Positions 27,205 through 36,261 of a DNA stretch of 64,000 bases are shown piece by piece. Each line of letters starts with the position of its first letter. Position 1 is the stretch's first letter. Made by a program: the position numbers and the translations under genes. The notes beneath the pieces were generated by a model that was given only the letters and a program-made list of their open reading frames with translations, was not told the origin of the DNA and did no database searches. Origin of the DNA: Algoriphagus locisalis (lineage in GTDB: Bacteria; Bacteroidota; Bacteroidia; Cytophagales; Cyclobacteriaceae); assembly GCF_900116615.1 (NCBI RefSeq), contig NZ_FPBF01000003.1, forward strand, positions 372,001-436,000, read 5' to 3'.

Positions 27205-29631
27205 CTATTCGCTCTTCAGCGACTTCACCGGATTGGCCCGGATACTCTTATAAGTTTGGAAGAATATCGTCCCTAAAGCAAGTCCAAAACAAGCCAGTAT
27301 CGCCGCTCCAATCACCCAAAGCTCTATTCCAGTTTTAAAGGCAAATTCCTCTAACCACTTATTCATAAACACCATCGCTAGTGGCACTGCAATCAGCATG
27401 GATATCAAGATTAATTTTAGGTAAGAAAGAGAAAGCATCAGGAATATTTCAGCCATAGTCGCTCCAAATACTTTTCTGATACCGATCTCTTTGTAGCGCC
27501 GCTCTGTCGTATAAGCAGTCAGTCCAAAGAGCCCTAGACAGGCAATCAAAATTGAAATCCCTGTCAAGACCTGAAGTAGATTTGCCATCTTCAATTCGGA
27601 TCGGTAAACCCTGTTGAAATCCTCATCTAAGAAGCTGTAATTCATAGGAACTCTAGGCTCAAACTTCTTCCAGGCTGATTCCAATTCAGCGACTCCCGCA
27701 GTGATATTTCCACCTTGGACTTTTACAGTGATATAATCCCGTAGGTAATAATCATGCATGTATTCGATCACAAGCGGCTTGATCTCATTTCGGAAGGATT
27801 CAAAATTAAAGTCCTCCACTAAACCAATTACCTCCAGCGTAGCTTCATCGTTTTCCCCTTGGTTTTTCATCACCAACTGCCCGATGGGATCATCCAAAAT
27901 CCCAAGTTGTCTAGCTGCAGTTTGATTGATGATGATCTTGTTCTTGTCTGCTCCCTCGGTTTCTGCGAAATTCCTTCCATCGACTAACTTAAATTGATAC
28001 GTGTCCAGATAGGAAGCATCGGCCTCATACCAGTTCATGCCCTGTTCCAAATCATTGGTTGGGATATTGAAAGAGCGCATCTGGAACTGCCCGGACATAG
28101 GAATTCCAGTGGAAAAACTGAGATTTTGCACATTCGAACTGGAGACAAAATTTCCTTTGAAATCCTCCCGCTGGGAGTTTTGAATCTCTCCGTCATTATG
28201 GATGATCACCAGCTGATCCCGCTCAAATCCCGGATCAGAGTTTTGGATAAAACTCATCTGTCGCTGCACCAGCAGGGTGCAAATGATCAGAGTAAGTGAA
28301 GTAGCAAACTGAAATACCACCAATCCATGTCTAAGGCTATTGCTGTTTTTCCCAAAAGACAATTGCCGCTTGATAATCTGAAGCGGCTTAAAGGAGGAAA
28401 GATAAAAAGCAGGATAAAAGCCGGAAAGAACCGTCAGGATAATAACCAGAGATGGGACCATCCAAAGGATCATAGGATTCTTCCAGAGCTCAAACTGAAG
28501 TTCCTTGCCAGTCAATTGATTGAATAGACCATTGCAAAGTGTCACCAGCACGGTTGAAATTATGACACTAATCAGTACCAGAATCAATGCCTCAGTAAGA
28601 AATTGGTAAATCAACTGGGACTTTTGTGAACCCATTACTTTGCGCACACCTACTTCCATGGAGCGAAGTCCAGCTTTGGCAGTTGCCAGATTCATAAAAT
28701 TGATACAGGCCAACAGCAGCACAAATGCCGCCACAAAGGAGAAAATGTAAATGTAACTTTGGTAACCGTTCGCCTCATGCTCCCGAAGCAAATGAGAATT
28801 CAGGTGAATGTCCTGCACGGGCATGACTTTCAGATTATAATCCGAATTTTCGTCTCCACCTTCCAGCATAGGAATAGCGTAGTCCGCTACAATTTGGTCC
28901 AGTTTTCCCGCAACTACTCCCTGCTTTTCCGGAGGGAATTTCGCGTAGGTATAAAGTATCGCCCAAGACCAACTTTCCATGTCAAAAATCTCCGCATTCA
29001 TCCCCGGCTCATACACCAGCATATCGAAATGAAAATGCGTCTGAGAAGGAAGATTCTCCACCACAGCCGCTATTTGCTTGGGATCTGGATTGTTACTCCC
29101 CATCATCACGGTCTTTCCTACCATCTCAAAAGGTGAGACATCTCCAAAGTATTTATGCCCCAATGCCTCGGTAATCACAACATTTCTGGAGTCAGCAAGA
29201 GCCGTTTCTTTATTGCCTGCAAGTACATTCAGGTCAAATACTTCAAAGAAGCTTGGCTCAGCATAAAAGATATTTTCTTCCCGGAATACCTGATCCTTAT
29301 TTTGTCCAGAGCCCGGCTGTATGGTGAAATCATTCCATTTCAATAGCCGGGTGACTGCCTCCACCTCTGGAATATCCGATTGGATTCTCGGACCGAGGGA
29401 TGGTGGTGCAGTGGCGTAACTTGCAGTACTATAATCTCCCCAGTGAGAAGTTATTCTAAAAACTGACTCCGACTCTGGATAGAAGCGATCGTAATTCACC
29501 TCATCCTGAATAAAGAGCATGATCATCAAAAAACCGGAAATACCCATAGTCAGTCCGACTACATTGAGTAATGTGTAAAGTCTGTTTTTCTTCAAGACTC
29601 TCCAGCCGATTTTAAGGTAGTTTTTCCACAT
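27205..29631 (-). CDS. ABC transporter permease (FtsX/MacB type), permease 2
   Basis: 808 residues with the same order of segments as permease 1: N-terminal anchor, periplasmic core, FtsX domain with LRSMEVGVRKVMGSQ, second core, second FtsX domain with ERRYKEIGIRKVFGAT, and a NPVKSLKSE end. The opening MWKNYLKIGWRVLKKNR fixes the start. The leader before the ATG resembles the leader of permease 1 over about 60 bp (TTTTTGATTCTTACT followed by CTTTAACTTCA), which shows that the gene duplicated together with its upstream region. Substrate unknown. Confidence 0.93.
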   Translation of the reverse strand: MWKNYLKIGWRVLKKNRLYTLLNVVGLTMGISGFLMIMLFIQDEVNYDRFYPESESVFRITSHWGDYSTASYATAPPSLGPRIQSDIPEVEAVTRLLKWNDFTIQPGSGQNKDQVFREENIFYAEPSFFEVFDLNVLAGNKETALADSRNVVITEALGHKYFGDVSPFEMVGKTVMMGSNNPDPKQIAAVVENLPSQTHFHFDMLVYEPGMNAEIFDMESWSWAILYTYAKFPPEKQGVVAGKLDQIVADYAIPMLEGGDENSDYNLKVMPVQDIHLNSHLLREHEANGYQSYIYIFSFVAAFVLLLACINFMNLATAKAGLRSMEVGVRKVMGSQKSQLIYQFLTEALILVLISVIISTVLVTLCNGLFNQLTGKELQFELWKNPMILWMVPSLVIILTVLSGFYPAFYLSSFKPLQIIKRQLSFGKNSNSLRHGLVVFQFATSLTLIICTLLVQRQMSFIQNSDPGFERDQLVIIHNDGEIQNSQREDFKGNFVSSSNVQNLSFSTGIPMSGQFQMRSFNIPTNDLEQGMNWYEADASYLDTYQFKLVDGRNFAETEGADKNKIIINQTAARQLGILDDPIGQLVMKNQGENDEATLEVIGLVEDFNFESFRNEIKPLVIEYMHDYYLRDYITVKVQGGNITAGVAELESAWKKFEPRVPMNYSFLDEDFNRVYRSELKMANLLQVLTGISILIACLGLFGLTAYTTERRYKEIGIRKVFGATMAEIFLMLSLSYLKLILISMLIAVPLAMVFMNKWLEEFAFKTGIELWVIGAAILACFGLALGTIFFQTYKSIRANPVKSLKSE

Positions 29632-29825
29632 GGTTTTCTATATTATTTGATTCTTACTAATTCTTTAACTTCACTATTCATCATTCGATATTCTACATTC
29701 ATCATTCGGTTTACCCGTCATCGGTAGTGAGGAACGAGCAAAGCAATCTATTTTTCCTATGTTTTAAAAAGGATTGCTTCGCCCCTACCTCATCTCAAAT
29801 CATAAATCCCAAATCCGACATCGTC

Positions 29826-32228
29826 TCACTCGCTCTTAAGCGTCTCAGCTGGATTTGCCCAGGCTGCTTTCCAAGCTTGGAAACCTACCGTAACTAGTGC
29901 TATAACTAGCGTTAAAAGACCTGCTAAGGAGAAAGTCCAGATGGAAAGACCAGCTTTATAAGGGAAGTCTGCCAGCCAGGAATTCATCGCATAATACGCT
30001 AGAGGAAATGCGAAAATCATTGCGAAGAAAACCAAAACAATAAAATCCTTACTGATCAAATTGATTAGGCTTTCTGTGCTTGCTCCCAGCACTTTGCGGA
30101 TACCAATCTCCTTGGTTCGCTGCTGCACTGCATAAGCGGCCAGACCAAATAATCCCAAACATGAAATCATAATTGCCAAAATCCCTGCAATGGAAAAGGC
30201 CAAACTCAACTGAGCTTCCTGCTCATATTGGGCAGCAAACTTTTCATCCATAAAGGAATAGGTAAATGGATTTCCAGGGAAAATGGATTCATAAGTCTCT
30301 TGGGTAGCGGAAATAGCTTCTTTAACCTGAGCAGGATCCACAACTAAGGTAAAGAATCCGTCAGCTTGGGCAGCCAGGAAAATCATGGGCTTGATTGTCT
30401 CACGCAAAGACATATGGTGATAATCTGCGGTCACACCAACTACTTCAAAAGGCCTACCCCAGAGGATGTTTTGACCGATGGCAGCTGCAGGATTCTCAAA
30501 TCCAAGTTGCGCAGCTGCTGACTCATTCAGCATTACTTTATTTATTACATTCCATCCCTGAACTGCCTCACTGGAAGTGAAGTTTCTACCAGCCAAAATC
30601 TCGATTTCATAGATGGGGATAAACTGCTCATCGATGATAAACATAGAATAATTGTACTCCTTATCCTCCGGCCTTGCTACTAAAGGGGTAATTCCAGAAG
30701 TGGAAAAATTGTAGCCCTGACCGGGTAAACTATTTGAACCAGCAATTCCCTTTACAACTATTTGAGATGCTAGAGATTGCTTGAAGGCATCCATTTTAGA
30801 AGAACGGTTCTCCCCTACGTCATTTGGACCTGCTACCACCAGTTTCTGAGCTACATTCATTCCTAAGCTTTGAGACTGCATAAAGGAAAGTTGGTCGCGA
30901 ATAACCAAGGTGCAAATGATGATTCCTATAGAAATCACAAACTGAAAAACGACAAGTGACTTCCGAAGTAACTGACTATCTGGCTTGAATTTTACTTGTG
31001 ATTTAGTATCAAATTTTCCGGAAATCACCACCACATAGAATCCGGAGATCAACGTACATACTCCGATCACCATACTGACTATTAGAATGGTTTGGGGTTC
31101 TTTTAAACTTTCAAACCAGATTTCCTTCCCAAAAATAGCTGAAGCATAAGGAGCCAAAATATGCAAACCGACTATAGAAACCAGCAAAGAGGTAAGCAGC
31201 AGTACCAAGGTTTCTGTCATAAACTGATTCGCCAATTGCCAAGAATGTGCTCCCAACACTTTTCTCATCTTAATCTCCTTGATCCTGGTCAGAATATTGG
31301 CGGAGGAAAGATTAAGGTAATTCACATAAGCTATAGCCAAAATCAAAATCGCAATGGCTAGAAATACCAGCACAGCACCCATCTCAGCGGAAGTAGGAAG
31401 TGGATCTGAAATAGAATTGCCCAAATGTAGGCTAGGTAGGTCTTGAAGTACGATAGTTGTTTCCTCTGAATTCGGAGTTTGTCGGATGAAACTGGTCAAT
31501 TGCTCGGCTAGGTCTTCACTATCCACTCCTGCTTTAGTCATTACAAAAAGATTAACAAACCCAGAATCAAATCCATTAGGGTCTGCCCAGTCATTTCCAG
31601 AGCGATTGGCAGGATTTTCCAACGTATTTATGGAAAGGAAAATATCACCTGTGATATCTGAACGGAAAGGAATAGACTCAAGAACTCCGGTGACTGTGAA
31701 CTCCTGCTTCCCGAATTGATTACTGAGTAGAAAGCTTTTTCCTATAGGATCAGAATTGCTAAAGAACTTATCGGCCATGTCTTCTGTGATCACGGCTGTA
31801 TTGGTAGCCGCTAAGTCTGCTGTCCCACGTGCAATAGGAAAAGAAAAAGTCTCAAAAAAATCATCCTCTACAAAGTTGATCCCATCTTCTCTGAAAACCA
31901 GATCAGTTTCAGGAATTGCCACCAGCCCGCCAGCGATACCTTCTACAAATCTACCTGCGGAGGCTATATCCGAAAAGTTGGTTTCAAGCACACCAGCATA
32001 GCCTGGAGGCAGGAAAGTCTCAAAGGTGTCCTCTCCTTCACTGACCACTATGCGATATATCCTATCCTTGTTTGCATGGAAATCATTGTAGCTCCATTCT
32101 GTAGCTACGTATGCAAAAAGTCCTAAGAATGCCACTAAACCTAGGACAAGCCCAAGCAAATTGACCATGGTAAATAACCGCCGCTTGACAAGGCTTCGGA
32201 ATGCGATTTTAAGGTAATTTTTCCACAT
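29826..32228 (-). CDS. ABC transporter permease (FtsX/MacB type), permease 3
   Basis: 800 residues starting at MWKNYLKIAFRSLVKRR, which aligns with the starts of permeases 1 and 2; an in-frame ATG nine codons upstream is possible but would add a non-homologous tail. FtsX domains are marked by TRIKEIKMRKVLGAH (about residue 330) and QQRTKEIGIRKVLGAS (about 690). The end is NPAETLKSE. It is the first gene of the three-gene minus-strand block and carries a candidate regulator site about 220 bp upstream (32445-32473). Confidence 0.92.
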   Translation of the reverse strand: MWKNYLKIAFRSLVKRRLFTMVNLLGLVLGLVAFLGLFAYVATEWSYNDFHANKDRIYRIVVSEGEDTFETFLPPGYAGVLETNFSDIASAGRFVEGIAGGLVAIPETDLVFREDGINFVEDDFFETFSFPIARGTADLAATNTAVITEDMADKFFSNSDPIGKSFLLSNQFGKQEFTVTGVLESIPFRSDITGDIFLSINTLENPANRSGNDWADPNGFDSGFVNLFVMTKAGVDSEDLAEQLTSFIRQTPNSEETTIVLQDLPSLHLGNSISDPLPTSAEMGAVLVFLAIAILILAIAYVNYLNLSSANILTRIKEIKMRKVLGAHSWQLANQFMTETLVLLLTSLLVSIVGLHILAPYASAIFGKEIWFESLKEPQTILIVSMVIGVCTLISGFYVVVISGKFDTKSQVKFKPDSQLLRKSLVVFQFVISIGIIICTLVIRDQLSFMQSQSLGMNVAQKLVVAGPNDVGENRSSKMDAFKQSLASQIVVKGIAGSNSLPGQGYNFSTSGITPLVARPEDKEYNYSMFIIDEQFIPIYEIEILAGRNFTSSEAVQGWNVINKVMLNESAAAQLGFENPAAAIGQNILWGRPFEVVGVTADYHHMSLRETIKPMIFLAAQADGFFTLVVDPAQVKEAISATQETYESIFPGNPFTYSFMDEKFAAQYEQEAQLSLAFSIAGILAIMISCLGLFGLAAYAVQQRTKEIGIRKVLGASTESLINLISKDFIVLVFFAMIFAFPLAYYAMNSWLADFPYKAGLSIWTFSLAGLLTLVIALVTVGFQAWKAAWANPAETLKSE

Positions 32229-32263
32229 GGCTTGATTGCTGAAAGATTTGATCAACCGCCGCC

Positions 32264-32287
32264 GTGGTTTGTGTCTTCACAAACCAC
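32264..32287. repeat. Perfect hairpin repeat
   Basis: GTGGTTTGTG at 32264-32273 and CACAAACCAC at 32278-32287, with a TCTT loop. Related hairpins occur at 32547-32569, 49783-49800 and 52633-52653, and a degenerate one near 52575. All lie beside the permease genes. Confidence 0.6.
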
Positions 32288-32444
32288 AAATGTGGGTCAT
32301 TGAAGATTCAAATCTAAGGCGAAGGTATTGCCACGCTACTATGTAGTTCGCAATGACGCTACATACATTTCCACTTCTGTGCCAGTCAAAAAGGCCAAAA
32401 TCAGCACATTAGGGCTAAAAAATCAAAAATCTCAAGTTATCCAC

Positions 32445-32473
32445 CGAACGTTTTTGTCCGCTTGCGGTCAAAG
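32445..32473. promoter_or_regulatory. Candidate binding site of the NtrC-type regulator, copy 1
   Basis: The 29-bp stretch beginning CGAACGTTTTTGTCCGC matches 58104-58132 at 22 of 29 positions, including GTCCGC..GCG and the trailing CAAA. It contains the imperfect palindrome GTCCGCTTGCGGTC. It lies about 220 bp upstream of permease 3, a distance suitable for an enhancer-type site. Function is inferred from the shared motif and gene context. Confidence 0.5.
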
Positions 32474-32546
32474 CTCCTTATGGATAAAGCAAGTAGTTCA
32501 ATCGCATTTTCTTATAGGCAGAAAGCTCAGGTTCCCAACCCCGACC

Positions 32547-32569
32547 GTGGTCTGTGTCCCACAGACCAC
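32547..32569. repeat. Perfect hairpin repeat, second variant
   Basis: GTGGTCTGTG at 32547-32556 and CACAGACCAC at 32560-32569 with a 3-nt loop. It differs from the 32264 hairpin by compensated T-to-C/A-to-G changes in the stem, so pairing is conserved. Confidence 0.6.
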
Positions 32570-32622
32570 TTCTATTTCATTCCGGTCTGTGAGCTGACCG
32601 AGGACGAGTATATCACCAAAAA

Positions 32623-33198
32623 TCAGCCACCCAACCTCCTTACCACCACTGCATCAATTATCTCAAATAGCTGTTTGGGGTGACGGGTTCGCCAACTCAC
32701 ATCGTTTAGCTTTCCTCCCATGACCAGGTATCGGTCTATACCAAACCTACTCATTTCAGACAAGACATGATCCTGCAAATTTAGCATAACTATCCAGCCG
32801 TCTTCTAATTCATCCTGCCATTCCTCGTAATAGTCATCAGCCTCCAGATCACCGTGGAAGTTGAGCACATTCTCACAGATCAGAATGTATTTGTTAATGC
32901 CCTCTGAGATCATCAACTCAATTATATTCCGCTTCAAGGTCATAATATCATTGTTCAGCAGGTCATTCCACTCACCTATCAGTTCAATCACAGCAAATCC
33001 TTGGTGATAGTCGGCATAGATTACTTTCAGAAAAAGCGTCTCACTTTCCATACTATCCCACTGCGGGTGAATCAGAAAATTGTAGATGGCATCCGTAAAG
33101 TGAATCTCACTGTTCTCATATTCAAAAAACGGAGAAAGAGGATCCTCCGCAGCGATGTAAAGATGTCTCCAGTTAAAGTAAGGCTCAAGCGTATGCAT
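32623..33198 (-). CDS. Hypothetical protein, 191 residues
   Basis: A soluble, acidic protein without signal peptide or membrane segment. It opens MHTLEPYFNWRHLYIAAEDPLSPFFEY and carries an acidic loop (LEADDYYEEWQDELEDGW) and the C-terminal VSWRTRHPKQLFEIIDAVVVRR. No family was recognised. It is full length by appearance, uses codons like the neighbouring core genes, and lies at the left edge of the accessory island next to the permease 3 leader. Confidence 0.75.
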   Translation of the reverse strand: MHTLEPYFNWRHLYIAAEDPLSPFFEYENSEIHFTDAIYNFLIHPQWDSMESETLFLKVIYADYHQGFAVIELIGEWNDLLNNDIMTLKRNIIELMISEGINKYILICENVLNFHGDLEADDYYEEWQDELEDGWIVMLNLQDHVLSEMSRFGIDRYLVMGGKLNDVSWRTRHPKQLFEIIDAVVVRRLGG

Positions 33199-33604
33199 GG
33201 TAGGTAAACAGATCTGACTAAGGCAAAGTTGCAGTGGATCATCCCATTTTCAACTTCCTTTATGGCTCAATCTATGCTAAACGAGATTATGTAACTACGT
33301 CATTGCGAGCTTGTCTACCGATTGGCAGAGAGGCTGTAAGCGGACGTGGCATTCCAGTAAAGTTTAGTGCTTCCTGTGACGGGATTGCTTCACTCCTTCG
33401 TCATTCGCAATGACGTTTCCAAAAACCTCATTCGAAAGCGTCATTGCGAGGAGGCCCAAAAGGCCGACGTGGCAATCCAGTGAAGATTAGCACTTCCAAT
33501 ATAGAGATTGCCACGCCTGGCTCCTCGTCTCGCAATGACCTTTCCTGGCGAGCAAACTTCCGCTCAATTTTACTAACTTTATAATAAACCAAAATTTTTA
33601 ATCG
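33199..33604. repeat. 406-bp array of CGTCATTGCGAG-type intergenic repeats
   Basis: No gene was seen. Units starting CGTCATTGCGAG (33299-, 33439-) and ending CGCAATGACG (33405-33414) or CGCAATGACC (33531-33540), with internal GGATTGCTTC and GTGGCAATCCAG words, lie in both orientations. They form long imperfect palindromes. Fragments of the same repeat occur at 27108-27202, 29710-29785, 32320-32356, 52470-52565 and 52788-52822. Confidence 0.65.
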
Positions 33605-34768
33605 ATGAACCTCCTTATCCTCCCATGGCTTGCACTTTTATTTTCACAAGACAGCCCAAACTTCGAATCCCAACTCATTGACGACAATGTCTCCATAGGC
33701 TATGGTGTGGTCGTAGGAGATGTGGATGGAGACGGAAAGCCGGATTTGATTTTGGCAGACAAAAAACAATTCGTCTGGTACCGAAACGGGGATTGGACGC
33801 GCTTTGTATTGGCAGAAAACCTGACCGAGCGGGATAATGTATGCATAGCAGCGCGGGATATTGACGGCGATGGCAAGGTGGAGATAGCCGTCGGAGCGCA
33901 GTGGAACCCGGGAGAAACCAGCGATGAAGCAGAGTCAGGATCTGTGCATTATCTGATTCGGCCAGCTGATCCTACCCAACTTTGGACAGCAGTGCAACTT
34001 CCGCACGAGCCAACGGTGCATCGCATGTACTGGGTGAAAACTGGGAGCGACACCTATCAACTCATCGTACTTCCACTTCATGGACGGGGAAATAAAGCAG
34101 GCGAAGGTGCGGGGGTGAAGGTAATTGGCTATGAGAAACCTGCAAACCCAAACGATAACTGGAAAACCAACCTCATCGATGAATCCATGCATCTGACACA
34201 TAACATGATCTCCAAAGACCTAAGCGTGGGTGAAGGAGAGACGATTTTTATAGGAGGAAAAGAAGGAGTAAAAAGCTTTTCAATTCAGGATAACATCTGG
34301 TTTGCCGGACCTACACAGGAATCCCCTCCGGGACATGAATCCTTTGGTGAATTGGCTCTTGCAGCAATTCCCGGCCGAGGAATGCTGCTGGCTGGCGTAG
34401 AACCCATGCATGGCAATCAGGTGACAGCATACGCAGCAACCCAGGAATCTACCCAGCTACAGCGGATCGTCTTAGATGAAAGTTTGAAAGAAGGTCATGG
34501 GATTGTGACGGGGGATTTCTTGGGAAACGGCACCCTGCAAATCGTGGCTGGATGGCGTACGCCAAATGAAGCGGGAGATATTGGAATCAAACTATACAAA
34601 CCAGTAAACGAGGACTACACCGAATTCAAAGCCCACTGGATCGATCACAACGGCATGGCAACCGAAAGTCTAACTGCAGCTGACCTCAATGGGGATGGAA
34701 AATTGGACATCATCGCCGCTGGCCGATCTACAAATAATCTGAAGATTTACTGGAATAGAAGGGAGTAA
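33605..34768 (+). CDS. FG-GAP/VCBS repeat protein, secreted
   Basis: 387 residues with a short signal-like N-terminus (MNLLILPWLALLFSQ). The calcium-binding propeller repeats are visible as VGDVDGDGKPDLILADKK, ARDIDGDGKVEIAVGAQW and AADLNGDGKLDIIAAGRS, with less regular blades between. Such seven-bladed propellers bind ligands or act as scaffolds at the cell surface; no enzyme activity is indicated. It stands alone at the left of the accessory island. Confidence 0.87.
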   Translation: MNLLILPWLALLFSQDSPNFESQLIDDNVSIGYGVVVGDVDGDGKPDLILADKKQFVWYRNGDWTRFVLAENLTERDNVCIAARDIDGDGKVEIAVGAQWNPGETSDEAESGSVHYLIRPADPTQLWTAVQLPHEPTVHRMYWVKTGSDTYQLIVLPLHGRGNKAGEGAGVKVIGYEKPANPNDNWKTNLIDESMHLTHNMISKDLSVGEGETIFIGGKEGVKSFSIQDNIWFAGPTQESPPGHESFGELALAAIPGRGMLLAGVEPMHGNQVTAYAATQESTQLQRIVLDESLKEGHGIVTGDFLGNGTLQIVAGWRTPNEAGDIGIKLYKPVNEDYTEFKAHWIDHNGMATESLTAADLNGDGKLDIIAAGRSTNNLKIYWNRRE

Positions 34769-34903
34769 GGTGGTGATCATTGTTTAAGTATGAATCTTTT
34801 AATGCTATAAGATGGCCTAAAAGCATTAGGAATTAAAAAAACTGCTTTTCGTTTTCGAGGTAAATAATATCTTTAAGAATCAATTTTTACCAATTACCCA
34901 CAG

Positions 34904-35059
34904 ATGCCTCTTTTTTATACATCAATTGCTGAAAAATCTTTCAGATGCCGGTTCGAAATCACCCGCATCGATGCAGAAATCGACGCGTTGGTATATGAGT
35001 TATATGGCTTGACTGATGAGGAGATTAGAATTTTGGAAGGGAGGGTGAAGGATGAGTGA
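34904..35059 (+). pseudogene. C-terminal remnant of a DNA methyltransferase (type IIG-like)
   Basis: A 51-residue frame ends IDALVYELYGLTDEEIRILEG followed by six residues and a stop. The LVYELYGLTxEEIxIxEG ending is typical of Eco57I-like class I SAM-dependent DNA methyltransferase/restriction proteins. The rest of the more than 800-residue enzyme is absent: the 130 bp upstream contain no such coding sequence. The ATG at 34904 is probably accidental. Its last 8 bases overlap the start of the RES-domain gene at 35052. Confidence 0.7.
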
Positions 35060-35999
35060 AAATTTTCCAAAAATTGAAGAAATTCGAAAAGGAATAAACG
35101 AATTATTATTAATAAAAAATTGGGACCGATTCAAGATTAACGAAGATCCTGAAAAATATTTAAAGGAATTAGACAAATTTTTATTATCTAAGCTCGGTTT
35201 TTTTCCACGTTTTATAAATAAGTTTAATTTTAGTGATTTCCCTTTTAAATTTTATAGGTTGAGGAAATTTGATAGAAATATGAATACGAATTTAATTTCA
35301 GAATATTCATATCCTCCTGTTGAATATGTGAAATCTATTCAAAGGGCAAATCTCCCAAATTATCCAGTATTCTATTGTACTAACTCTCCAGGTACTGCAA
35401 TAATTGAAACAATTAAAAATGGAGAAGGAGTCAATTTTGAAAAAGATGTATTTTTTCTTTCTGAGTGGCAGATAAATTCTAATGCAGAATTAAACGTTAC
35501 TCCATTTTTTTTTGAATCTATAGAAAAGGGAAGTATTTTTAATTTCTGGCAAAATGAGAATAAGAGGAAGTTAAAAAAAATGTTGACTAATTTCTCTAAA
35601 GACCAGATAGACTCATATTTGGAAGTCTTAGTTTATTTATCAAATTTATTTGTTTTTGAAAATACATATCCAATTACAAGCTTTATCGCACATGAACATA
35701 TCTATGCAAAGGATAAATTTAGCTCTGATATGTTCGTTTATCCAAGCTTTCAATCAAAAATGAAAACTGTAAATTATGCAATTCATCCGAATGTGGTAAT
35801 TGAGCATATGAAATTAAAATCTGTATATAATATAAGAGTAAATTCTATAGATTTTGAAAAAGAATTGATTTCTTATTCTTTAATTAAAACTGGGGATAAT
35901 TTAAATGGAAAATTATTATGGAAAAGTATCGATCCTAAAGATTTAAAAATGTTGGAAAAGCTTAAATCTGTATTTGGAGATGATATTAAACTTGAATAA
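35052..35999 (+). CDS. RES-domain protein, candidate NAD-degrading effector
   Basis: 315 residues, visibly AT-rich compared with flanking core genes. After a helical N-terminal part (about 1-60), the RES fold is recognisable: FKFYRLRKF (Arg69/Arg71), IQRANLPNYPVFYC (98-109), SPGTAIIET (Glu119) and DMFVYPSFQ (Ser232) with NYAIHPNVV after it. These are the R, E and S positions for which the family is named. Characterised RES toxins break down NAD+. A partner antitoxin (Xre type) was not found beside it. The start overlaps the methyltransferase remnant by 8 nt. Confidence 0.75.
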   Translation: MSENFPKIEEIRKGINELLLIKNWDRFKINEDPEKYLKELDKFLLSKLGFFPRFINKFNFSDFPFKFYRLRKFDRNMNTNLISEYSYPPVEYVKSIQRANLPNYPVFYCTNSPGTAIIETIKNGEGVNFEKDVFFLSEWQINSNAELNVTPFFFESIEKGSIFNFWQNENKRKLKKMLTNFSKDQIDSYLEVLVYLSNLFVFENTYPITSFIAHEHIYAKDKFSSDMFVYPSFQSKMKTVNYAIHPNVVIEHMKLKSVYNIRVNSIDFEKELISYSLIKTGDNLNGKLLWKSIDPKDLKMLEKLKSVFGDDIKLE

Positions 36000-36060
36000 A
36001 TATATAAGTTCATGTGTTTAGATTTTCCGCTAAGCCTAGATTGTATCTTCACTTCATTAA

Positions 36061-36261
36061 ACCAAAAAACTAATAATAACATGTATATCTCAGAACCTAA
36101 ATCAATTTCGTCAACCCGCCAAAAAATGGCTCAAAGACCAAAAAGGCCGAACCCTGGATTTTCAGAATATTCTGCATTATCAGAAGATCATTAAGGCATT
36201 GGTAGAGACTGTGAGGGTGATGAAAGAGATTGATGGTTGGGTTAATGAAAGGGGGTGTAAA
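36061..36261 (+). pseudogene. C-terminal remnant of a second DNA methyltransferase
   Basis: The frame from 36061 has no upstream start and encodes AKKWLKDQKGRTLDFQNI, then LHYQKIIKALVETVRVMKEID. This WLKDxKGRxL...HYQKI...ETxRxMxEID tail is typical of the C-terminus of type ISP/Eco57I-like DNA methyltransferases and is of another type than the 34904-35059 remnant. It is joined in frame to the AT-rich gene that follows. Everything upstream of the tail is missing. Confidence 0.68.

Larger units (their letters stand above)
32229..32622. other. Upstream region of permease 3 with hairpin repeats
   Basis: 394 bp without a credible gene. It carries two perfect hairpins, GTGGTTTGTG/CACAAACCAC (32264-32287) and GTGGTCTGTG/CACAGACCAC (32547-32569), a CGCAATGACG-type repeat part (32320-32356), and a candidate activator site at 32445-32473 that resembles one at 58104-58132. 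Short frames here overlap these repeats and are not believed. Confidence 0.55.
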
